The notes under the pieces are model-generated. The model saw only the letters and a program-made list of their open reading frames with translations. It had not been told where the DNA came from and made no database searches. A stretch of 64,000 bases of DNA from Tragulus kanchil (lineage: Eukaryota > Chordata > Mammalia > Artiodactyla > Tragulidae), in NCBI GenBank assembly GCA_022376925.1, contig JAIOJX010000025.1, positions 185,937,801 to 186,001,800 of the forward strand. Direction: 5' to 3'. Position numbers and translations under genes: made by a program. Shown here one piece after another: positions 12,001-24,000 of this stretch. The stretch's first letter is position 1; each line of letters begins with the position of its first letter.

Positions 12001-15000
12001 AGAGCGCCTTTTTAAGGAGTGGAAAATCTCCACCTTCCCTGCCATACAGGGATGGGACCAGGCTGAAGGTATTTAAACTTGCAAAAATAGTCACTGAAAT
12101 TTAACTGAAGTCAGAGTTTCGCACATTCTTTCTGGAGTCACAAACGGCCGAGGCCGGCCAGCCTGCCGGCCGGAACCCCGTGTCCCCTGGAGGACACAGG
12201 TGTGCGCGTGCCTGTTGGGGGGTTGGGGCGGCACAGGGCGTGTGTGACATGGGGTCTGAGCACGCAGCGTCTGCTCCCAGCCCCGCACCCCATTCCTCCG
12301 GGGCCCCCACAGTTCCTCAAGGACCCCCGCCACCATCTCAGCCCCACCCGGGACCCAGCAGGTCTCAGGACACCCCAGATCCCCCAAGGGGCTTCCCCGA
12401 TTGACCGCCAGGCAGGCGTGGGGGTGCCCACAGCCCACCTTGACGGCGAGGCTCAACGGCCCATCCGAGGGGTCTCTACTGTCTTGTTTTCAGGGGTATT
12501 TGGCTAAAAGTGATCCACGTAACTTCCGCCTGCCTCTGACTTACAGAAAACCTTCCCACAGGGTGAATTCCTGTGACCTGCCTACAAGCTGTTACCGCAT
12601 TGTTAAAAACTGGCTCTCGGACAAAGACATCCATCACAAGCTGCCTTGGAAGGACGGGCCAGGACGGGCCAGGAGGGGAAGAGGGACTCGGACCCGGGCG
12701 CCCTCTGCTGGGCACGCGCGCCGGGCCGGCGGGGACGGTGGCGCATCCCGTCAGGCGGGCCCTGCCCAGCCCAGACCTGGCCTTGGGGCCGAGGGACCCC
12801 GGTCACTACGGAACCCTCAGAGGCGCAGGGACCCAGCGAGGTGCTTCCTGCCGGGCGGCCCCGCGGCACGGGGACCCTGACCTGGGGAGCCGCTCTGGGC
12901 CGGCTTCGGGCGGTCGCCACGCTGCCCCCTGGTGGCGCCCGAGCGGGCACCGCGGGGCCTCGGAAGAGCGGTGCGCCTCTGACTTGGCACGTTTACTTGA
13001 GGGGGACTTTGTGCCTCAGACGTGAAGAGTTCCCCTGCAGTGGGACACCGATGGTTACTGGAAAGCCAAGGAATGCACTTCCAAGTCTGCGGCTACAATC
13101 CCAGAGCGCCTTTTTAAGGAGTGGAAAATCTCCACCTTCCTGCCATACAGGGATGGGACCAGGCTGAAGGTATTTAAACTTGCAAAAATAGTCACTGAAA
13201 TTTAACTGAAGTCAGAGTTTCGCACATTCTTTCTGGAGTCACAAACGGCCGAGGCCGGCCAGCCTGCCGGCCGGAACCCCGTGTCCCCTGGAGGACACAG
13301 GTGTGCGCGTGCCTGTTGGGGGGTTGGGGCGGCACAGGCGTGTGTGACATGGGGTCTGAGCACGCAGCGTCTGCTCCCAGCCCCGCACCCCATTCCTCCG
13401 GGGCCCCCACAGTTCCTCAAGGACCCCCGCCACCATCTCAGCCCCACCCGGGACCCAGCAGGTCTCAGGACACCCCAGATCCCCCAAGGGGCTTCCCCGA
13501 TTGACCGCCAGGCAGGCGTGGGGGTGCCCACAGCCCACCTTGACGGCGAGGCTCAACGGCCCATCCGAGGGGTCTCTACTGTCTTGTTTTCAGGGGTATT
13601 TGGCTAAAAGTGATCCACGTAACTTCCGCCTGCCTCTGACTTACAGAAAACCTTCCCACAGGGTGAATTCCTGTGACCTGCCTACAAGCTGTTACCGCAT
13701 TGTTAAAAACTGGCTCTCGGACAAAGACATCCATCACAAGCTGCCTTGGAAGGACGGGCCAGGACGGGCCAGGAGGGGAAGAGGGACTCGGACCCGGGCG
13801 CCCTCTGCTGGGCACGCGCGCCGGGCCGGCGGGGACGGTGGCGCATCCCGTCAGGCGGGCCCTGCCCAGCCCAGACCTGGCCTTGGGGCCGAGGGACCCC
13901 GGTCACTACGGAACCCTCAGAGGCGCAGGGACCCAGCGAGGTGCTTCCTGCCGGGCGGCCCCGCGGCACGGGGACCCTGACCTGGGGAGCCGCTCTGGGC
14001 CGGCTTCGGGCGGTCGCCACGCTGCCCCCTGGTGGCGCCCGAGCGGGCACCGCGGGGCCTCGGAAGAGCGGTGCGCCTCTGACTTGGCACGTTTACTTGA
14101 GGGGGACTTTGTGCCTCAGACGTGAAGAGTTCCCCTGCAGTGGGGGACACCCGGGGCTCCGGCCCCGAGCCGGGAAGATCCTCAGGAGGAAGAAACGGCA
14201 GCCCACTCCAGGGCTCCTGCCGGAGGAGCTCCAGGGACAGAGGCGCCTGGCGGCTACAGTCCACGGGGTCACAGAGAGTCAGAAACAACTGAGCAACTAA
14301 CACTTCCCCTTCTTTTTCGCCACGTGGGTGCGCGTGCCCCCCCAACACCCGGGGCCATCGCGGGAAGAACCGGGGCCCAGTCTCTGCAACAGGAGCTGAC
14401 GGGGGGAACCAAGCGCAGTCTTTCTCTGACGGCTCAAAACAGCACTAAGGTTCTCACTTGTCAGCCTGTCGGGACTGGGAACCCGTGACCCCGGCCGAGG
14501 TCGTCCACAGACAGCAGTGAGCCCGGAGCACCCGCTCACGGCTGAGGGTCACGTCCCACCAGCGGGCGCCTGGGGACGCACCGCCAGGCTTCACGGGGTC
14601 GAGAGGGAGTCACCGCCCGCGTGTCCTCTGGCCTCACGCTGGGCTGCGTCATCTAATAAAAGGAAGACAAGCCTCCCACCTCCACCCGCACGCCTCCAGA
14701 AAGCCGCCTCACCACCACCAGAACCATCTTCTCAAACGCACCAGGGCGCGGGGGGCCTTGCCTCAAGGGCTACAGAACTCTGGCTGCCCAGAGGAGCAAG
14801 GAACACGTGCCCGTCCCTGCCGGGCCCTGTGCACCCTCACAGAGCGGCGACGGGTGGGAATTACACGCCCTCTCCACCAGGCACTTAATGGGCCTTTTCA
14901 CAGGTCAGTGAGAGGGGAGTCAAATTCCAGACAGGTGTTAGAAGGCTTGGCGTGCGCGTGTCTGGTTTTGCTTTTTAACTACGTCCTGCCACCTTCTCCT

Positions 15001-18000
15001 CCAGCTATGGAGGGAGGACCAACGGCTCTCCGGCCCTCTCTGGCGCGGGCTGGGGCCACACCAGTTCTGGGAGTCCAGGCTGGGACTGGAGACGCTCTCC
15101 AGACCCCAGCTCCCAGGAGCGAGGAGACCACTTGGTCCAGCTTCTGTCTCGGAGATGACCCGAGCGGGCACCGCGGGGCCTCGGAAGAGCGGTGCGCCTC
15201 TGACTTGGCACGTTTACTTGAGGGGGACTTTGTGCCTCAGACGTGAAGAGTTCCCCTGCAGTGGGGGACACCCGGGGCTCCGGCCCCGAGCCGGGAAGAT
15301 CCTCAGGAGGAAGAAACGGCAGCCCACTCCAGGGCTCCTGCCGGAGGAGCTCCAGGGACAGAGGCGCCTGGCGGCTACAGTCCACGGGGTCACAGAGAGT
15401 CAGAAACAACTGAGCAACTAACACTTCCCCTTCTTTTTCGCCACGTGGGTGCGCGTGCCCCCCCAACACCCGGGGCCATCGCGGGAAGAACCGGGGCCCA
15501 GTCTCTGCAACAGGAGCTGACGGGGGGAACCAAGCGCAGTCTTTCTCTGACGGCTCAAAACAGCACTAAGGTTCTCACTTGTCAGCCTGTCGGGACTGGG
15601 AACCCGTGACCCCGGCCGAGGTCGTCCACAGACAGCAGTGAGCCCGGAGCACCCGCTCACGGCTGAGGGTCACGTCCCACCAGCGGGCGCCTGGGGACGC
15701 ACCGCCAGGCTTCACGGGGTCGAGAGGGAGTCACCGCCCGCGTGTCCTCTGGCCTCACGCTGGGCTGCGTCATCTAATAAAAGGAAGACAAGCCTCCCAC
15801 CTCCACCCGCACGCCTCCAGAAAGCCGCCTCACCACCACCAGAACCATCTTCTCAAACGCACCAGGGCGCGGGGGGCCTTGCCTCAAGGGCTACAGAACT
15901 CTGGCTGCCCAGAGGAGCAAGGAACACGTGCCCGTCCCTGCCGGGCCCTGTGCACCCTCACAGAGCGGCGACGGGTGGGAATTACACGCCCTCTCCACCA
16001 GGCACTTAATGGGCCTTTTCACAGGTCAGTGAGAGGGGAGTCAAATTCCAGACAGGTGTTAGAAGGCTTGGCGTGCGCGTGTCTGGTTTTGCTTTTTAAC
16101 TACGTCCTGCCACCTTCTCCTCCAGCTATGGAGGGAGGACCAACGGCTCTCCGGCCCTCTCTGGCGCGGGCTGGGGCCACACCAGTTCTGGGAGTCCAGG
16201 CTGGGACTGGAGACGCTCTCCAGACCCCAGCTCCCAGGAGCGAGGAGACCACTTGGTCCAGCTTCTGTCTCGGAGATGACCCGACTCCCGATTTATACTG
16301 AAAATGCCCAGAGTCGGGGTAATCAGAGGGCTCAAACCGTGGCCAGGCATGCTCCTCCGTCCCCGGCTCCTGGGCGGCGGCAGGCATGCGGACGCTCCCC
16401 CGACACCATGTGTGACACGGGAATAAGGAGCCCCCGGGCTCTGTTTCCCCAGGGAGGAAGCCTCCAGAACAGGGGCGGAAAGCACCTCAGCCGGACTATC
16501 TGGGGGACAGCGAGTGAGACCCGCCCACGGGTTCACGTGAGGAGGGCACACGGCCAGGGCCACGTGGGGGCCCAGCACGCGGACATCACGCCCACCTCAC
16601 AGATGACAGCATGGGCCAGGAAAGCGGGCGAAGCTAAAACAAAGAGGCAGACCCAGGATTTGAACCCACATCTGTCTCCTTCCCAAACTCGTGCCATGAG
16701 TGAGCCCAAGAATCCCTCTGGGACACTGCACACACCCTTGGGTCCTGGCTTCCTGCCCACCTGCCCCCTCCAGCTCCCCAAGCCCGAGCTTCGTCTCAGA
16801 CCCCACTGCCCCCACCACTCAGAACCCGGCTCCCCCCCAGGACTGGCTGGGCGCCTGACCGCCAGGACGAGGCGCAGGCCGGGGTCCCAGGCCGAGGCCC
16901 AGGGGCTGCAGCTGTCGGGACAGAGCCCAGGCTGACAGCTGGAGCGGCCCCCCGCAGGGAGCTCCGGCGCTCGGCACTCGGGGCTGCCGACGCCTCCCGA
17001 GGCAGGGCCTGGAGCAGGACCCCGCCCTTCCCAACGCGCCCTCCTCAGGTGCCAGGGAGAGGCGTGTCCACAGGACGGTGGGTGGGCACGGGGCAGCACT
17101 GAGGGACTGGGTGGGCGCCCAGCGCGGCCGCACTGCACGGGCGGCCTGGAGTCACAGCCCTGGGGACGCGACCGTCAAGTTCGAGGCGCGGACTCACCCG
17201 TTGTCCAGGCCGTTCTGTCCCAGCTTTCTCCCAATGTCGCCGACCATCACTCCTGGCATGGGAAGAAGGGTTTTCGGGTCCCGGATCTGCACAGACCAGA
17301 AAAAGCAACAGACAGCAGCTGCGAGGGCCACACGGAACTCACGACGAAGACGCTCAAGACCCCCAGCGACTGAGGCACGGCTCCCCGTGCGCAGCGGCCG
17401 TGGGCTAGACAGCCCTCCTGAGGGGTGGCCTTGCCGGGAGGCAGGGTCCCTGTGGACGTAACTGAGGACCTACGGGGAGGTCACCCTGGGTCACCTGCAG
17501 GGGCTGAATCCAAGGACCCATGTTCTTCAAGGGTCAGAGGAGGTGAGGACCTGGGCGGGGGGGGCCACGCGCCATGGGGGCAGAGACTGGACGGGACTGA
17601 GCACAGCCCAGCCTCTGAGGGGTCAGCAAAACCGGAGGAGGCCGGAAGGACTGTCCCCCGGAGCTGCCGGGCAGAGCGTTGCCTTTCTGACAGCCTGATT
17701 TAGACGCCTGCCCCAGACCACGGGGGCTCAACGTCTGTGGCCTCGGGCCCCGGCCTGCCGTGCTGTGGTGGGTCCCGGAGGCCCAGGCGGCCGGGCAGTG
17801 CACGCTCTTCCAGGAGGACACCAGGCAATTCCTTCCCAGTTTCCTTCTAGACGCAGGGCTTTCCGGCGGGCTTTAAGGGAACAACGAGATGGCTGTGCAC
17901 ACGGGTGCTGGTGTCACTTCTGTAGATCGCCCCCTGCGCCCCGTGAATCGCACCCGAAGAGAGTTACTGAAACACGCAGAGACGGCTGACCAGCGTGGCC

Positions 18001-21000
18001 TCTCCGTGGACAGGAGGGGCTTCCTGCTCAGAGGCCCCTGGCGACCCCCCACGGGGCTGGGCTCCTCCACCCGCCCCTCCCAGCCAAGGGACTTCCGGGT
18101 CTCACAGGCGGGGCTGCCCCAGGGTCTAGCGGGTGATGGCCAGCACCGCTGCCAACGCCCCGCCGCCCAGGATGGCCCGCGGCGTGGGGCTGCCCCGCTC
18201 CCACAGCACGGTGGCAAGGAGCCCACCTGCAGTGCAGGAGCGGCAAGAGACGTGGGCGCCCTCCCCGGGTCGGGGAGATCCCCGGAAAGAGGACACGGCA
18301 GCCCACCCCAGCGTTCCTGCCTGGAGAGTCCCAGGGACCGAGGAGCCCGGTGGGCGACAGTCCACAGGGTCACAAAGAGCTGGACACAACTGAGCAACTA
18401 ACAACAAACAACAACTAACTGACAACTAACAACAAATGTCAAAAACACCAAGGTTGGGAAAAAGAACCCCACCCCAACACTTAAAGAAGGACTGCATGGG
18501 TGCTGTCTGGAATTCAGCCATTTGCGTCAACTGCTGGTTTTTGTCTATTTCAGTGGAACAGTTATCTTCGTTGAACTTCATAATCTCAATAATTAAAATG
18601 AAATAGAAGGCTAGTGACAACCAGTAAGGCTCAGGAAACACTCCGATAAAGACCCTTACAAGCTGTGAGAATTTCCTGGCAGTGCAGGGGTGAGTGCCGC
18701 TGCTCCGAGGAGGGGGTTCAATCCCTGGCTGGGGAAAGAAGGTCCCACAAACAGTGTGGAGCAGCTGAAAAAAGAAAAAAATTAAAAATATAAAAGCTAT
18801 TTTAAAAAACCTTATAAAGGAGAAAAACAGTTTAAAAAAAGATGGATGAGTTAAAAAAAAAAAAAAGAACAGTGATTTTTAAGTAATCGAACAAAAAAAT
18901 ACTGCTAATGCAGTTTTCAGTTCATCTACAAATAATCCAGCCCTTCCAGACATCCTGTTAACCTCAGATCAAAGGAAGGATACTCATCGAGGTCAAAAGC
19001 AGAACTAGGTAACTGCACCCTCATCTCAGTCGTCCTTGACTGGATTGCTCTTAACTGACACAGAACATTTCCCACAGCAGTTGGAGACGGTCAGCCTCAC
19101 AAAACACAACCAACCGGCCATAAACTACACCCTAAGGTCCTCACGACTACAGAGAACGTGAAAGGCTACAGGGAGACCCCGCACAGCACAGGGTCTATAG
19201 CCAGTATTTTATAATAAGTTTAAATGCAGGGCTTCCCTGGTGGCTCAGTGGTAAAGAGTTCACCTGCCAGTGCAGGAGGCACGGGTTCGATCCCTGATCC
19301 AGGAAGATCCCACAGGCTCTGGAGCAACTAAGCCCATGAGCCCCAACTGTGGAGCCTGTGCTCTAGAGCCTCGGAGCCGCAACAATGGAGCCCATGCGCC
19401 CTAGAGCCCGAGTTCACAGCAAGAGAAGTCACCCCAAGAAGCCTGCTCACCTCCACCAGAGACTGGCCCCCACTGCCCACAACTAGACAAGAGCCTGTAA
19501 AAACCCAGACTAGCCAAAATAAATACATAAAAAATGAATGGAATGTAATCTGTAAGTTCTGAATCACTGTGTCCGACACCTAAAACTAATATGGCTATAA
19601 TAATGTAGCACTGTAAACTGACTACGCCTCAATTAAAACAATGTTTTTTAAGTAAAGGAAAGGAGGCAGCGGGGCGGTGGTGCCGGCGGGAGGCGGCCGG
19701 CGCGAGGGGCTCCCTGGGCAGCGGGTCCGGGAAGGAGGCGCCCCTCCCCCGCGGCCCAGACCCCGCGGGGAACCCCGACCAGGGCTCTGGAGCCACGGCC
19801 GTGGCCGTCACGGCGGGCGTCGCCGTCGCCCCATCCCGCCCGCCCGCCCGGCCTCGTCCGCATCCCCGCCGCCACCCTCCAGGAAGCGGTGCTGGGCTGG
19901 AACCCACGGGCGTGGGCTCGACCGTCTCCCCCAAACACAAGAGCTGGACGGGCAGGCAGACAGCCCGGGGGCCCGCTGGTCGGGTTCAGGGCCGGGCACG
20001 CGCCAGAGAGGGGCTGCCCGGGGCAGCGGCAGAGGAAGGGCCACAGCCACAGCGGACGGGGCAAGACACTGGCCCCCGCCATCAGGCACGGGGACCAACT
20101 CGGACTGCTAATGGAAAGCCAGCTTGCTGGTTTACTCTGCTCCGGCTCTACCTGGCGCCAGCTCGCTCACGGCGAGCACATGAGCACATTCCTCCTCCCT
20201 AAGAACGGCCGTGGGAAACACGGAGCTCTCCTCCAACGGCGTCTGCTTCTCTAGCAAAGTCCAAGACCGAGGAAGACCTTGAGGACGACACGGACGGCCT
20301 CTGGGATGAGAGCTCCCCGCAGCGTCCCGTGTCCCGGCGTGAGCCCGGGGGCGGGGCAGGGGACCCCACCCCAACGCGCGGCTGGGTCGCCCTTGACCCC
20401 GTCTCATTTCTGGGCTCACTCCGGTCGCCACCTTCCCACCAAGGTCCAGCGCTTGAAGACCGATCCCACGGCCTCCCCCACCGCCTCTCTCTTTACCGGC
20501 CCCCCGGCCAAGGCTCGGGCTGGGCTCAGACTGTCACAGGCTCACCCCACTCCCCCGGACAGAACCACCCCGGCTCCTCGGCCCGGAGGACACTCACAGA
20601 GAGAGGAAAGCACTTCGGAATTTAGACGACCTGCCTTCCGAGCCCTGCGCCCTGGCTGTGTGGCCCTGAGGAGGCAGTGGAGCCTCCCGGCTCTGCCTGC
20701 CAACAGGAACGGGGACTGAGGTCTGCCTCTGGCGACCCAGCAGGCCAGGGGCTCAGCGGAGCGCTCGGGGGGCCCGGCCCCCGCAGACGCTTCACCCGTG
20801 GGAATAGCACTGTCAGGACCGCTTGTTCTGCAGGAAGATATTACTAGCTCCCAGTTTATGATTCAGGACTCAGAACACGTCTTCACATCGATGGGCTCAT
20901 TAACAAGACTGCACGTTCCCCCTCTCTCTGAAAGCTGTTTTTTAATCAACTGTGGTTGGTTGTTTTTTTTTTTTTAACAATTGAGGTCATCTTGGAAGCA

Positions 21001-24000
21001 GGTAATAAGTCTGTTTACAGAAGAAAAAAACCGAAGTGTTAGTACTGAGAGAGTGTAAGCCATGACACTGTATTAAACTAACCCTGTTAAATTTAAAAAA
21101 ATTTAGACTCTTCCACTTAAGCAGCTAACGACCTACAGATGTGCGTGTGTTAAGGTGCCCAGTCGTGTCCGACACCTCGCGCCCCGTGGCCTGCAGCCCG
21201 CCGGGCTCCTCTGTCCATGGGCTTCTCCAAGCAAGAAGCCTGGAGCGGGTCGCCAGTCCCCTCGCCAGGGGATCCTCCCGCCCAGGGACGAACTCAGGTC
21301 TCCTGTGTCTGCAGGCGGACTCTTGGCCATTTTTGTGATGACTCATTTCAACCTCTCTCTCCAGTCGTGGTAGATGGTGAACTCCACGAGGACCGGGTCC
21401 ACGCGGCCCTCAGGCCGGCACAGGAGACGCACCTGGTGCAGAGAGGATGGGCCAGACAGAGGCTGACGGCATCTGCCGAGGGCTTCAAGAGCGGCGTGCA
21501 GAAGAAACCAGAACGCCACGCACGGCTCTGGAGCGACAGGTCAGAAGCCCAGCAAGACGCCGCACTCGGGTCCAGGTCCAGAGGGGAGGACGGTGGCCCT
21601 GGGTGTCAGCAACGACACGTGGCGGGCAGGTGCTCGTGGGGACCCGATAGGCAGGAGCGTGAAGGCGGCCCCTGCGGAGCAGCGGCGAGGACCCCGCGCT
21701 CACGGACGAGGGACGGGGCCCGTTCCGGGTGGGGAGGAGCGAAAGCCCCCCCGTCCATGGGGGTGGTCTAAACAAAATAGAAATAAGGACATGTGCGTCC
21801 AAGAAATGGATCGATGAGATGCCGTGGGGTCAAGTCCCCGTGCACAGCTGGGCTGCTGAGAAAGGGGAGATAATTACAGAACGAGAGGAGGTAGTGGCAC
21901 ATCGTCCGTCTGAGACGCTGAGCACGCAGAATACACAAAGGACCCTCGTGACCCAACAGCACAGACTCACCCGCGTTAGGCAGGCACCGGGAGAGTCAGC
22001 GCACAAGTGGACAACGGCCAGGCCACGTGCAGAGTGGAGCTCCGACCCTCGCCCCGCAGCAGAGCCCGGGGGCTGACCAGCAATGCCCGGGCCACCAGCC
22101 AGGACTCAATCAATAACTGACAGCCTCCCTAATCCCTGTCCAGCCTCCAACGCAGGATCAACCTGATAAGCCCTCAGCCCACTTCCTGCCCGGTCACCCG
22201 GCATGGCCCTGCAGGCAGCCGCACCACGCCTCCGGCATGCTCTCAGCCCCGTCAGGCGTCCTGAGCCATCGTATCTCCACGAGGAAGCGCGTCCAGTCCT
22301 CCGCCGGGCCCTGAGTCTCTTCCAAGCACAAGTTCAGCCAGCTCGGAGCAAACAGCCTTTGCTTTCGCAATCCCCACTTGGTTCCAAAAGACAAAGAACT
22401 GAACAGACTTTTCTGCCAAGAAGATAAAGCAATGCCCAACTGGAACGTGAACATACGTTCCAGGAAATGGCAAAAAAACCCCTACAGCCAGATGCTGGTT
22501 CACACCCACTAGGGTGTTTCTGAAAAGAGAAAACCAGAAAATAACCTGTGTTGGTGAGAACTGAAGAAACGGGGCCCCTCAGCACTGCGGGTGGAGATGC
22601 AGAATGTGGAAAACCAGGGTGAGAGTCTACCGAACGTCCAGCACAGCGACCGTGCGCTTGGCAGCTCTGTTCCCGGTACAAACGCCCAAGAACTGAGGCC
22701 TCACGTACAGACAGACCCTGCTCGCGAATGAACGGCAACCTCACTCTCAACGGCCAAGAGGCGAAAACCACGCCGCGCCCCGGAAAGGAGGGACGGACAC
22801 GCGAGCCGCGGAGCAGCCGTACGAGGGACCACCTGGCCTCAGAGGGGAAGGGGCTCCGGGACAGGCTGCAGGGTGGCTGGACGTCAAAACCCACAAAGGG
22901 AAAGCGGTCCGACAGGGGAGGTCTCGTAGCGCGTGCTTCCTCTTACACGGACGCCCGCGAGAGGCTGGTGCGAGGGCAGAGGGCAGAGCAGCGGCCGCCG
23001 GGGCGGGCGGGGGGGCGGCACCGCTTCTCAAGAGGAGACGCCCCGACAGCAGAGGGGTACGACGTCGTGAGCGCCCCGAATCGTGCACTGTGACACGGCT
23101 GGTTGTGCGTGTGTGTGCTCAGGCGTGTCCGACTCTCTGTGACCCCGCCTGGCTCCTCTGTCTGTGGAATTCTCCAGGCAAGAGTACCAGAAGGGGTTGC
23201 CACTTCTTCCCAACCCAGGGATCAAACTCGTGTCTCTTGAGTCGCCTGCACTGGCAGGCTGATTCCTGACCGCCGTGCCACCTGGGAAGACTTTGCACGT
23301 GACGTGAATTTCACTTTTTAAAAAATCATCATTTTCTTCTCTCATTCGAGCCTCCCCACCATCAGAAAAGTCTTAAGAGAATGAAAATGACCCAATGGGG
23401 GGCTTCCCTGGTAGCTCAGTGGAAAAGAGCCCGCCTGCCAATGCAGGAGACATGGGTTCGATACCTGATCCAGGAAGATCCCACATGCTGCGGAGCAACG
23501 AAGCCCGTGAGCCATGGCTGCTGAGCCTGTGCTCCGGAGCCTCAGAGCCACGACTACGGAGCCCGTGGGCCGCAGCTATCGAAGCCGAGGGCCCTGGAGC
23601 CCGAGCTCCACAACAAGAGAAGTCACCGCAAGAAGAAGCCTGCTCACCTCCACTAGATGTGTGGTGAGAACTGAAGAAACGGGGCCCCTCAGCACTGCGG
23701 GTGGAGATGCAGAATGTGGAAAACCAGGGTGAGAGTCTACCGAACGTCCAGCACAGCGACCGTGCGCTTGGCAGCTCTGTTCCCGGTACAAACGCCCAAG
23801 AACTGAGGCCTCACGTACAGACAGACCCTGCTCGTGAATGAACGGCAACCTCACTCTCAACGGCCAAGAGGCGAAAACCACGCCGCACCCCGGAAAGGAG
23901 GGACGGACACGCGAGCCGCGGAGCAGCCGTACGAGGGACCACCTGGCCTCAGAGGGGAAGGGGCTCCGGGACAGGCTGCAGGGTGGCTGGACGTCAAAAC

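Larger units (their letters stand above)
14038..16284 (+). repeat. Direct duplication 5 (offset 1,121)
   Basis: 14,038-15,158 is repeated at 15,159-16,284. The left edge overlaps the second copy of duplication 4, so about 112 bases occur three times. Intronic. Confidence 0.95.
11073..17197 (-). other. ACOX3 intron between coding exons 7 and 6
   Basis: A long intron holding duplications 4 and 5, a Bov-tA 3' part (twice) and a MIR fragment. No exon or conserved RNA is recognised. Confidence 0.6.

Noticed and set aside
19229..19320. tRNA gene, because of the A/B-box-like GGTTCGATCCC segment.
   Set aside because: It is the tRNA-derived head of a SINE. The acceptor stem does not pair and the element continues into a SINE body and tail.
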